Source of the DNA: CALSMU01 sp965230225 | GTDB lineage: Bacteria > Bacteroidota > Bacteroidia > Flavobacteriales_D > Parvicellaceae | Length of the DNA: 64,000 nucleotides | Assembly (NCBI GenBank): GCA_965230225.1 | Contig: CBDDKM010000006.1 | Span: 124,001 to 188,000 of the forward strand | Direction: 5' to 3' | In this document: positions 1 through 7,997 of the stretch, one piece after another | Numbering within the stretch: the stretch's first letter is position 1 | How the letters are laid out: each line of letters begins with the position of its first letter | Notes under the pieces: model-generated | Databases searched by the model: none | What the model saw: the letters and a program-made list of their open reading frames with translations, nothing else | Told to the model about the DNA's origin: nothing | Translations under genes and position numbers: made by a program

Positions 1-2
1 TG

Positions 3-1256
3 GGGAAAGACGGAATGTTAAACGGCACAGGAACACCGGAGTATCATTCAGCTTATCCTAATATGCACGATGAATTTGCACAAGATGCTTTCAACTTTAC
101 ATTGAGTTATTATGCTAATGATTACAAGGCAATAGACAATACTAAACCCTGGAACCTGGAAATAGCAGGTAGTGCATTTGAGTCTGATTTGAATCCATTG
201 TATAATGGTAATATTCAATACATGACCACTGCATTAAGTGCATTGAACAGTGAGCCATTAAGAGTTCAGGGAACTACATTTAAATATGATCAATTGCATC
301 GATTTAAAGAGAGTCATGTATTTATCTCCAGTGCTATTACCAATAACAACTCAATGTTTGGAGCCATGCGTCAAAACGCAAGTACTTCTATAAATGGAAA
401 TGCTTTGGGAGATTTCGAAGTTCATGTTGATTTTGATCCTAATGGAAACATTACAGATTTAGAGAGAAGAGCTTACACATCTCCTGATAACAATAACGAC
501 AACCTGATGGATGATTTCCATTACAACTATTTGACTGAAGAGAACAAGTTGGAAACAGTTAATGAAGTTGCCAATGAAGTATTAGACTATGGAGATATTC
601 TTGGTTCAGAGATCAATGGAAATGCCTTTGCATATCATGATGATGGATCATTAAAATCAGATACTTCAGAAATGATTGGGTTTATTGATTGGTATCCTGA
701 TGGAAAAGTAAAACAAATTTATCGTCTACCTGGATCAACTAAACCGGATACCTATTTTGAATATAGTTTTACGGGTAATAGATGCCTGAAAGTAGAGAAA
801 ACAAAGGATGGTAGTGGTAATTTATTACCAAGTACTGAATGGAAGTATACCTGGTATGGTATGGACGGAAACGAACAAAGTTTAGCAGTTTATAACAGAA
901 ATGAATCTCAAACAGATTTAATTGTAAACGAAAGGTTCATTAATGGAAGTAATCGTTTAGGACTTGACCAAAACGTGGTTACTGTAAATACACCTGTTAC
1001 GAAATATAAAGAGCGTGTACTTGGACTGAAAAACTTTGAGTTGTCTGACCACCGTGGAAATGTGTACAATGTAATTACGGATAGAAAACTAGTAGTGGAA
1101 GATCCGAATAATGGAGCTTTGTTTTATAAGCCTCAGGTAAACAGCGCAGTTCATTATTACCCTTATGGGATGACTATTCCTATGGATTGTAACAATGGAA
1201 CGTTGCAGGAAACACAGCAACAATACAACACAATTCTGGAAGAAACATTTGAATAA
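3..1256 (+). CDS. RHS/YD-repeat protein, C-terminal part (5' end outside window)
   Basis: The frame is open from the first bases of the window and the first Met (base 15) sits inside ordinary RHS sequence, so this is the tail of a longer gene. The visible ~417 residues are beta-strand-rich and Asn/Asp/Tyr-rich, like the shell of RHS (YD-repeat) proteins, which are large secreted cocoons carrying variable C-terminal tips. Two landmarks of the RHS core are present: DHRGNVYNVITD (about residue 344 from base 15) and VHYYPYGMTIP (about 380). In typical Bacteroidota RHS proteins YPxGM is followed in the same chain by YRYGFxGxE and DPRLGR. Here the chain stops 27 residues after YPYGM, and those motifs occur in the next gene, which starts 11 bp downstream. 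The gene is therefore either naturally split or broken. RHS assignment is secure; function of the split form is inferred. Confidence 0.85.
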   Translation, partial: GKDGMLNGTGTPEYHSAYPNMHDEFAQDAFNFTLSYYANDYKAIDNTKPWNLEIAGSAFESDLNPLYNGNIQYMTTALSALNSEPLRVQGTTFKYDQLHRFKESHVFISSAITNNNSMFGAMRQNASTSINGNALGDFEVHVDFDPNGNITDLERRAYTSPDNNNDNLMDDFHYNYLTEENKLETVNEVANEVLDYGDILGSEINGNAFAYHDDGSLKSDTSEMIGFIDWYPDGKVKQIYRLPGSTKPDTYFEYSFTGNRCLKVEKTKDGSGNLLPSTEWKYTWYGMDGNEQSLAVYNRNESQTDLIVNERFINGSNRLGLDQNVVTVNTPVTKYKERVLGLKNFELSDHRGNVYNVITDRKLVVEDPNNGALFYKPQVNSAVHYYPYGMTIPMDCNNGTLQETQQQYNTILEETFE

Positions 1257-1267
1257 GCTCAACTAAT

Positions 1268-2677
1268 ATGAAAGTTGTCGTAACACAAATATTGATATTA
1301 CTGGCCATCAGTGTGGGAGCTCAGCTACCCACTGATTGGAGCCAGTCAACTTCTACCACTGCTAATGTGGTTAGTGGAGACTTAAAAGTAACCAGTAACA
1401 CCGTGGGAAGTGTACAACGAAATAATGTTGGAGTAAATCCTTTAACAAGTTACAAAGTTACCATTACCGTTTCTGCGGATCCTGGTATTACTAATCTAAG
1501 TTTAACTGCTAACCAATCTGCAGTACTTGGTCAGGAAGTTATTGCTTCTCCAAGTTCTACACCTCAAGAAGTAGTATTGGTTACTTCTACGGAGGTAACA
1601 CCCTCCAATATGATGGTAGAAATCAGTGGGGAATTCAATACTTCCAGTACGCTTCATTTTTACATCCACGATTTTAAAGTGGAAGAATTACAAGAAGTTT
1701 TATTAGCAGCCAATTGCGAACCATACAGTACCGGAGGATATCGATATGGGTTTCAGGGGCAGGAGAGAGACGATGAGATGAAAGGAGAAGGCAATGCTTA
1801 TAACTACAAGTTTAGAATGCACGATCCAAGACTGGGAAGGTTCTTTGCGTTGGATCCTTTGGCTCCAATGTATCCACATAACAGTCCTTATGCATTTAGT
1901 GAGAATAAGCTTATTGACGGAATAGAATTGGAGGGGTTAGAAAATGAAAATACAACCAAGTCATATAAGGGTGCCTGGCCTGGTTATTTTGATAAAGCAG
2001 AGGTAATGTCCATCAAAGATTTTGACCGTTTTGTAAGAACAGAATTAACTTTCGAAAAAGCACAAGAATTAGACGAAAAATACCAATTTGATTGTAATAA
2101 CCTACCGCTGTATATTGTCATGAAATACTTTGAAGTAAATAGCGTTGAATTTACGATAGATATATATGGGAAACCATACAGTTCCTCAGATGAAAAGTAT
2201 TCTAGTTTTGATGAATTTTTTGAGGCGGTAAGGGTGGAGATAGGAACGGTTATGGTTCAAGAACAGTATTCTTATGAAATTGAGTACGATGAAATTGTAG
2301 CAGGAGATATATATTTATCAATTACGGATAGAAGTAATGCTCATACAAAATTATTGATGGGGGAAGACCCAGATAGAAAGGATGAATTTCAAAGGCAAAT
2401 AGTGCTAAATTCCTCTGGAGCATATCATGGAGAAAATGACCCAGAAAATTCACATAGCCCTATCAGTACTTTTACCGAAGGAGTTGCCAATAGGCATATA
2501 AATTCCATTAGAAGGTGGAATATTCTGAATGGCATACCATATGAACAAGAGGTTCCTGTTTTACCATATCTTCCATTGGAAAAAATAGGACATGAAACTC
2601 CAAAATTTAGAATTTGGTCAGATCAAGAAATTTTGGATATGTTGGAAAAAGTTGATCATGAAATGAATGTGCATTAA
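1268..2677 (+). CDS. Secreted RHS-core tip cassette 1 with papain-like tip candidate
   Basis: This 469-residue protein has a signal peptide (residues 1-19, cleaved after VGAQ) and a beta-rich domain of about 125 residues starting LPTDWSQ. A Cys-containing hinge (ANCEPYSTGG) leads into an RHS-associated core at about 158-225 (YRYGFQGQERDDE, HDPRLGRFFALDPLAP, NSPYAFSEN, ELEGLE). The unique tip of about 244 residues follows. In the tip, FDCNN heads a hydrophobic helix (Cys276), then VAGDIYLS (about 343-350), then His359 in AHTKLL. A Cys-GD-His order of this kind occurs in NlpC/P60 and related papain-like amidases or transglutaminases, so an enzymatic tip is plausible but unproven. The gene lies 11 bp after the RHS shell gene and overlaps or abuts the next cassette, with no separate immunity gene between them. 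Confidence 0.75.
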   Translation: MKVVVTQILILLAISVGAQLPTDWSQSTSTTANVVSGDLKVTSNTVGSVQRNNVGVNPLTSYKVTITVSADPGITNLSLTANQSAVLGQEVIASPSSTPQEVVLVTSTEVTPSNMMVEISGEFNTSSTLHFYIHDFKVEELQEVLLAANCEPYSTGGYRYGFQGQERDDEMKGEGNAYNYKFRMHDPRLGRFFALDPLAPMYPHNSPYAFSENKLIDGIELEGLENENTTKSYKGAWPGYFDKAEVMSIKDFDRFVRTELTFEKAQELDEKYQFDCNNLPLYIVMKYFEVNSVEFTIDIYGKPYSSSDEKYSSFDEFFEAVRVEIGTVMVQEQYSYEIEYDEIVAGDIYLSITDRSNAHTKLLMGEDPDRKDEFQRQIVLNSSGAYHGENDPENSHSPISTFTEGVANRHINSIRRWNILNGIPYEQEVPVLPYLPLEKIGHETPKFRIWSDQEILDMLEKVDHEMNVH

Positions 2678-2681
2678 TCAA

Positions 2682-4088
2682 ATGAGGTTATTAGTTACAA
2701 TAGTATTATTGGTTGTTGGAGGTTGGGTTAGTGCTCAACTACCAACTAATTGGTCACAGTCTGGAGCCACTACTGCTGTGGTTCTAGGTGGAGATATAAA
2801 GGTGACCAGCAATACACAGGGAGAGATACAACGAAGTAATGTTGCCGTAATACCAAATACTAATTATAGAATTACAGTATCCATTACGGCCGAATCAGGA
2901 GTGTCTAACCTAAAGTTGGAAGCATATCAAAGTTCGTTACTGGGTGAAACTGAAATTGCTAGCCCAAGTGGTTCGCTACAGCAATTAGAGTTAGTGGTTA
3001 ACACTGTTTCAACTCCACAAAACTTATCTTTTGCCATAAAAGGAGATTTTAATACTTCTAATCAGCTGTATTTCTATGTACACAGTGTAAAAGTGGAGGA
3101 GTTAGAAGAAGTTTTGTTAGCTGCCAATTGTGAGCCTTATAGCTCTGGAGGGTATCGATATGGATTTCAAGGTCAGGAAAAGGATGAAGAAATAAAGGGG
3201 AGTGGTAATTCTTATAATTATAAATTTAGAATGCATGACACCAGGTTAGGAAGATTTTATGCTTTAGATCCACTTGCTCCAAAATACCCACATAATAGCC
3301 CTTATGCATTTAGCGAAAACATGTTGATTAATTGCGTAGAACTTGAAGGGTTAGAGAGTTTTGATGTTATTGTCCAACCACATGATGATGATCCAAAATT
3401 AAGTCAGGTATATGTGATAAAAACGAAGAAAGATGGACCATTAAGTGTTACGTACAGAGAATATGATGCAGATGGAAAAGTAATAAGAACGTATACTCAG
3501 GACAATTTTAATGAGAATTCTTTAGAAAAAATGGTGCTTAACTCTGAATATCAAGGAACAGGAAACACTGTAATGGAGCAGATGTCGGTTCGAGAAAGGT
3601 ATACTAAACCAAATGGTACCGAAGGTTATAGGCTAGTCGAGCACATTTCTAAGCTTGCAGGTTTTATTGGATACACTTATGACTTAAGCGTTCGATTTAA
3701 ATCGGATCAGGCATGTATTTCGGAAGAGGGTGTTCAACCCGGTCAGTACCAACAAGCCATAGATGATATTAATCAATTGTCTAACATTATTGGTTCGTCA
3801 GTAGAGGTAATGCAGCCTGCTGGAACAGGACATGTGGATTTTAGAAACTTTCATATGATGGTATCTGGAGAAACGGATTCCAATCATTCTAATTACCCTG
3901 ATGAAAGTGGAAATGCTTGTGGAAATCCATGTTTAGGTCAGGATCGTGCAGATGAATTGTTGGAAACGTTAGAGTATGCTCACCCAACGAATAACTCAAC
4001 AACAGTTGTAAATCATACAGGAACAGTAAAAGCAAAAGATAGGAATGCAACAGTTTTCTTTTTCCCGACTTGGGTAAGTATCCCCTAA
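2682..4088 (+). CDS. Secreted RHS-core tip cassette 2, tip of unknown function
   Basis: The start is taken at MRLLVTIVLL (base 2682) because it gives a clean signal peptide ending WVSAQ. An ATG 15 bp upstream (2667) is in frame and overlaps the previous stop. The mature protein begins LPTNWSQ and carries the shared beta-rich domain, the ANCEPYSSGG hinge and an RHS-associated core of the ELEGLE type (about 158-225, with YRYGFQGQEKDEE and HDTRLGRFYALDP). The tip (about 226-468) begins ESFDVIVQPHDDD and matches no family I recognise. It has a Cys-containing segment, NACGNPCLGQDRADELLETL, whose second half is loosely reminiscent of OmpA-type peptidoglycan-binding helices, but that is weak. Of the four cassettes its beta-rich domain is the most divergent in sequence. 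Confidence 0.7.
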   Translation: MRLLVTIVLLVVGGWVSAQLPTNWSQSGATTAVVLGGDIKVTSNTQGEIQRSNVAVIPNTNYRITVSITAESGVSNLKLEAYQSSLLGETEIASPSGSLQQLELVVNTVSTPQNLSFAIKGDFNTSNQLYFYVHSVKVEELEEVLLAANCEPYSSGGYRYGFQGQEKDEEIKGSGNSYNYKFRMHDTRLGRFYALDPLAPKYPHNSPYAFSENMLINCVELEGLESFDVIVQPHDDDPKLSQVYVIKTKKDGPLSVTYREYDADGKVIRTYTQDNFNENSLEKMVLNSEYQGTGNTVMEQMSVRERYTKPNGTEGYRLVEHISKLAGFIGYTYDLSVRFKSDQACISEEGVQPGQYQQAIDDINQLSNIIGSSVEVMQPAGTGHVDFRNFHMMVSGETDSNHSNYPDESGNACGNPCLGQDRADELLETLEYAHPTNNSTTVVNHTGTVKAKDRNATVFFFPTWVSIP

Positions 4089-4099
4089 TACTATTGAAT

Positions 4100-5497
4100 A
4101 TGAGGAATTATAGGAAATATCTAAACTTAGTGTTATTTGTGTTGTTGATAGTACCAATATCAGCCCAACTTCCTACTAATTGGACTCAGGCAGTGGGAAC
4201 AACTGCTAATGCTGTTGGGGGAGATATTAAGGTAACCAGTAACACAGTTGGAAGTGTGCAGCGAAACAATATTGGAGTAAACCCATTAACCAATTATAAA
4301 GTAACCATTACTGTTTCCGCCGATCCCGGTATTACTAATTTAAGCTTAACTGCTAATCAATCTGTGATGCTTGGTCAGGAAATTATTACTTCACCCAGTT
4401 CTACACCTCAAGAGATGGTTTTAGTTACTACCTCTGAAGTAGCACCATCTAATATGATGGTGGAAATCAGTGCGGAATTCAATACTTCCAGCACACTTCA
4501 TTTTTATATCCACGATTTTAAGGTGGAAGAGCTTCAAGAAGTAGTTTTAGCCTCTAATTGTGAACCATATAGTATAGGTGATTATCGCTATGCTTTTAAC
4601 GGTATGGAGAAAGATGATGAGCTAAAAGGAGCTAATAACTCCTATACAACTAAATTTAGACAGTTTGATCCTAGATTAGGTAGGTGGTTGAGTATTGATC
4701 CCAAGGCATCAAAGTACGCTTCAGAATCTCCTTATAGTGCTTTTCACAATTCTCCTTTGTTTTTTACCGACCCATTTGGCGATGATCCACCCGAAACAAC
4801 AATGCAAGATAAGGCAAGAGAAATAGTAGCTAATGCTAAGTTTGGTGTTCCGGATTATGATCGTTTCCTAGGTAAATATCACTTACAAGTAGGGTATTAT
4901 GAGGATAATGGATCATTTGCGATTTCCTACTCAGGTAATAAAAAACCTTCCAAAGTAGTAAAGTTATTGTTGAAGAAAGTGGAGGCCCAGGAAATTAGTA
5001 TTGATTGCCAGTTCACAACAACTTTAATTTATTTAGCAACAGTTTTGGAAACAAAAGGAGAGGATGAGTTTAACAAAATGTTGAGAAGAGAAAAAACGAA
5101 GTTTTCAGACTCAAAATACCATATGTTTGTTTCTCCAGATGGTTTAGGGCAAGGGAAGGTCGATGTAGGATTAAGTAGTGAAGCTGGAGAGGTATATGAA
5201 CGGGATAAGCAAGAAGATGCAGTTGAAGCTGCAAATAAAGCTCCTGCAGGAACCCTTGTGATATTAACGGCGGTAAATAAAAGTTTAGTACCTAAGGCTC
5301 ATATAAATGAAGTGATGATGAAAGTTGAGACAAATGAGGAGTGTAATGGAGGGAAATATGTTGCCTTTGATTATACAAGTGGAGAGAATGCAGAGTTTTA
5401 CACTCTTGAGGAAATTATGGAGTTAGTTAAATCTGCAGGGAGTCATTTTTATATATCTGCAGTTAAAGAAATGAAGTTTGAGGATATTGAAGAATAG
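4100..5497 (+). CDS. Secreted RHS-core tip cassette 3, transglutaminase/papain-like tip candidate
   Basis: The start is set at MRNYRKYLNLVLF (base 4100) so that a normal signal peptide ends PISAQ before LPTNWTQ; an upstream in-frame ATG at 4070 lies within the previous gene. The beta-rich domain is almost identical in protein to that of cassette 1. The core (from about residue 162) is a different subtype: YRYAFNGMEKDDE, FRQFDPRLGRWLSIDP and an ending in DPFGD instead of ELEGLE. In the tip (about 232-465), SIDCQFTTTLIYLATV places Cys303 at the start of a helix. GTLVILTAVNKS and His401 (KAHINEV) follow. The Cys-helix segment resembles bacterial protein-glutamine gamma-glutamyltransferases (Tgl type, which have ECATA plus a hydrophobic helix), so a transglutaminase or amidase activity is a reasonable guess, not more. 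Confidence 0.72.
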   Translation: MRNYRKYLNLVLFVLLIVPISAQLPTNWTQAVGTTANAVGGDIKVTSNTVGSVQRNNIGVNPLTNYKVTITVSADPGITNLSLTANQSVMLGQEIITSPSSTPQEMVLVTTSEVAPSNMMVEISAEFNTSSTLHFYIHDFKVEELQEVVLASNCEPYSIGDYRYAFNGMEKDDELKGANNSYTTKFRQFDPRLGRWLSIDPKASKYASESPYSAFHNSPLFFTDPFGDDPPETTMQDKAREIVANAKFGVPDYDRFLGKYHLQVGYYEDNGSFAISYSGNKKPSKVVKLLLKKVEAQEISIDCQFTTTLIYLATVLETKGEDEFNKMLRREKTKFSDSKYHMFVSPDGLGQGKVDVGLSSEAGEVYERDKQEDAVEAANKAPAGTLVILTAVNKSLVPKAHINEVMMKVETNEECNGGKYVAFDYTSGENAEFYTLEEIMELVKSAGSHFYISAVKEMKFEDIEE

Positions 5498-5579
5498 TTA
5501 ATTTAAGTTTGAAGTTCGAATCAGGTGCTTGCTTATATAGTTTATCGAAATGATCAATGCATTTCAAATTACTTTACAA

Positions 5580-7076
5580 ATGAAAAAATACAGGGAATGC
5601 TTGAATTTAGTTCTATTTGTTTTTTGGGTGGTGCCAATATCTGCTCAACTTCCAACTAACTGGACCCAATCTGCTTCAACAACCGCCAATGTGGTTAGTG
5701 GAGACATTAAAGTAACAAGTAATAGTACAGGGAGTGTCTATCGTAACAACATAGGTGTTAATACTTCTACCAATTATAGGGTTACAGTTACCGTATCTGC
5801 CGATCCGGGAATTAGTAACTTAACATTGGCTGCTAATCAAACCGGAGTGCTAGGGCAGAAGGTTATAACTTCACCAGTATCCACTTCTCAAAATGTTATA
5901 TTGGAAATCACTTCTGAAGCAACACTCTCCAACATGATGGTGGAAATTAGTGCAGAGTTCGGTACATCAGGAACTCAATATTTATACATTCACGATTTTA
6001 AGGTAGAGGAGTTACAGGAGCAGGTTTTTGCTGCTAACTGTGAGCCTTATAGCACTGGTGGCTATCGTTACGGTTTTCAAGGGCAGGAGAGAGATGATGA
6101 AGTAAAGGGCAATGGTAATACATACAATTATAAATTTCGAATGCACGACCCAAGATTGGGTAGATTTTTTGCTGTAGACCCATTAACCCATAAATTTCCA
6201 CATTATACTCCATACCAATTTAGTGGTAATAAATTAGTACATGCTATTGAGTTAGAAGGAGCGGAGGAATTGGTAATGTTTACCAATATGTTCTTAAACC
6301 AATTTATGTGGAACCTGGGAGCCAGGAATGATAGAAACGACCCTGAAGCCGGTTTTTATTTTCTAGATTCAGATGGACAAGAAAGATATGCGGTTAGGAA
6401 ATTAACCCCTTTCGAAAAGCAACAATTTTGGGATAATTCGGTTAATCGTCAAATCTCCCAAACGAACTCTGGTATTAATCAGTCTACCACAATAATAGAT
6501 GGATTCGGGAATAGAGATATTATATACGAGTCCACCATGATCCGAAGCGATGCAGGTGCACCTAGGTTATTTAATACAGTTGCAATACCGGCTGTAGCCA
6601 ATTTTGGAGCCAATATAGTTTATAACAGTTTTTCAGGAAATACAGGTGGAAATAATACTGAAACATTCAAAACAACAACTCCTAATGGTGTAACCAATGG
6701 AACATTTACATTAAATTCGAATGCAAACCTTACCGTTGTTTTTTCGGATCAGGACGGAAATGTGATAGGAACAATTGTTAGTGGAGGAGGAGGTGGAGTT
6801 AATATTGTAAGAATGCCTATTCCAGGAATTGGTCCTGGAGTTGAAAGCATCAATATACAGGTGATTGATCCAGCAGGAGGAACCAATGTACAATTTGTAG
6901 GAGAGATTGAATGGATGGGACCAATGGATATGACAGAAGCAGTTAGTTCTGGAACAACAGATAGTTCAACAGGTGATTCTCAAGTGACCAATTCGGGTAT
7001 AAATATTGGAGGGTTGCCATCAAGCAGTTCCACTAACCCAATAAATGATCAGGTTGAAATTTTAGGCCAACCCTAA
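5580..7076 (+). CDS. Secreted RHS-core tip cassette 4, long unknown tip
   Basis: The start is placed at MKKYRECLNLVLF (base 5580), which gives a signal peptide ending PISAQ and aligns with cassette 3; an ATG 30 bp upstream adds an unlikely N-terminal extension. An 82-bp spacer separates it from cassette 3, so this is the only cassette not tightly coupled to its neighbour. The shared beta-rich domain, the AANCEPYSTGG hinge and the core (from about 162: YRYGFQGQERDDE, MHDPRLGRFFAVDP) are present; the core ends ELEGAEE. The tip of about 270 residues starts with a short hydrophobic stretch (LVMFTNMFLNQFMWNLG). It then becomes Asn/Ser/Thr/Gly-rich with beta-type repeats and a glycine run (GGGGGVNIV), and ends low-complexity. 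No catalytic motif is visible, and it could be an adhesive rather than an enzymatic tip. Confidence 0.7.
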   Translation: MKKYRECLNLVLFVFWVVPISAQLPTNWTQSASTTANVVSGDIKVTSNSTGSVYRNNIGVNTSTNYRVTVTVSADPGISNLTLAANQTGVLGQKVITSPVSTSQNVILEITSEATLSNMMVEISAEFGTSGTQYLYIHDFKVEELQEQVFAANCEPYSTGGYRYGFQGQERDDEVKGNGNTYNYKFRMHDPRLGRFFAVDPLTHKFPHYTPYQFSGNKLVHAIELEGAEELVMFTNMFLNQFMWNLGARNDRNDPEAGFYFLDSDGQERYAVRKLTPFEKQQFWDNSVNRQISQTNSGINQSTTIIDGFGNRDIIYESTMIRSDAGAPRLFNTVAIPAVANFGANIVYNSFSGNTGGNNTETFKTTTPNGVTNGTFTLNSNANLTVVFSDQDGNVIGTIVSGGGGGVNIVRMPIPGIGPGVESINIQVIDPAGGTNVQFVGEIEWMGPMDMTEAVSSGTTDSSTGDSQVTNSGINIGGLPSSSSTNPINDQVEILGQP

Positions 7077-7165
7077 CTATAGTTCGATTGGAGTAGGTTT
7101 ATTTAGTTCCTAACGAATAATCAAAACCCCATAACCATCCACTTCATTTTGATTACATTTAATCC

Positions 7166-7942
7166 ATGATTAAATGGTTAGTTACAATTGCATCAATTAG
7201 CTTGCTCTGTTCTTGTACAGAACAGGAGAAACAAAGGGAGGAACCATTACCACCAGAAGAGGAAAAGCAAATTCTTGTAGAGGAAGTTGTAGAAATAGAC
7301 ACCAATGGAGTGTGGCAAAAAATAAAGGAATTCCACACCGATCAAATTGGTGTTTACGATTCCGCATCAAGAGATTCAGTTTATTATGAGTTTCCTTTTA
7401 TTGCTGATTACAAAATAGAGTTAACGGGCGATGAATATTTGGATTACCTGATTGTTGAGGATCATATGGGAGGACCAACTTATGGAACTTTTCATGATGG
7501 CGCAACAGGGGAGGTGATGGAGTATACCGACTACCTACATGTATGGTCGAGACCGGGAGTGGATATAGAAGTGGTTCCCATTAATGTGTATTGCGAAGAT
7601 GGGCATCAGGAAGTGCTGATTCGTTCGGGGTCTGGAGGGACATTAGGATCGTATTACAACATGGAAATCTACCGGTATGATGATTCTTTAAAAGGAATGA
7701 AGTCTATTTTTTACGAAGCCATTTCTGTAGACCATTGGGAGACTTCTTCAGACAGCACCAATGATTATGCTCATCATATTGATGTTAACTACCTTACTCA
7801 AGAATGTGTGAACCAAATAATGGTGAGAGAAGCCATTCCCAGTGAAGAACACTCTTACACTTTAAATGTGAAAATCAAGAAGGGCGGAAGTACACAAAAG
7901 TATGTGTTCAACCCAGCTAAAAATGTATTCGAATTGCAATAA
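7166..7942 (+). CDS. Lipoprotein of unknown function
   Basis: This 258-residue protein has a lipoprotein signal with the lipidated Cys at position 17 (LLCSC), followed by a charged Glu/Pro-rich linker (EQEKQREEPLPPEEEKQ). A globular domain follows with a DYKIELTGDEYLDYLIVED stretch that resembles FG-GAP/VCBS-like Asp-rich beta hairpins. I do not recognise a named family. It lies 89 bp after the last RHS cassette and points the same way, so a role connected with the cassettes (for example protection at the cell surface) is possible but has no direct support. A TACATTTA box at about 7154 stands close to the ATG. A hairpin terminator follows the stop codon immediately. Confidence 0.65.
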   Translation: MIKWLVTIASISLLCSCTEQEKQREEPLPPEEEKQILVEEVVEIDTNGVWQKIKEFHTDQIGVYDSASRDSVYYEFPFIADYKIELTGDEYLDYLIVEDHMGGPTYGTFHDGATGEVMEYTDYLHVWSRPGVDIEVVPINVYCEDGHQEVLIRSGSGGTLGSYYNMEIYRYDDSLKGMKSIFYEAISVDHWETSSDSTNDYAHHIDVNYLTQECVNQIMVREAIPSEEHSYTLNVKIKKGGSTQKYVFNPAKNVFELQ

Positions 7943-7944
7943 AA

Positions 7945-7970
7945 AAGCCCGATAAATATTTACCGGGCTT
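7945..7970. terminator. Bidirectional terminator between convergent genes
   Basis: AAGCCCG and CGGGCTT arms (7 bp, with more A-T pairing inside a TAAATATTTA loop) are flanked by an A run on the left and a short T-rich tract on the right. It lies between the stop codons of convergent genes and can serve both. Confidence 0.75.
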
Positions 7971-7997
7971 CTTTGGGGATGTTATGGCTTCAACTTC

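Larger units (their letters stand above)
1268..7076 (+). repeat. Four tandem paralogous RHS tip cassettes
   Basis: Each unit of about 1.4-1.5 kb encodes a signal peptide, a conserved beta-rich domain, the NCEPYS hinge, an RHS-associated core and then an unrelated tip. Cassettes 1 and 3 differ at many silent third positions yet share almost the same protein in the beta-rich domain, so the copies are old and under selection for protein sequence. Confidence 0.75.

Noticed and set aside
2682..4088. OmpA-like peptidoglycan-binding tip in cassette 2
   Set aside because: Only a short LGQDRADELL segment is reminiscent; the other OmpA motifs are absent, so it is left as unknown.
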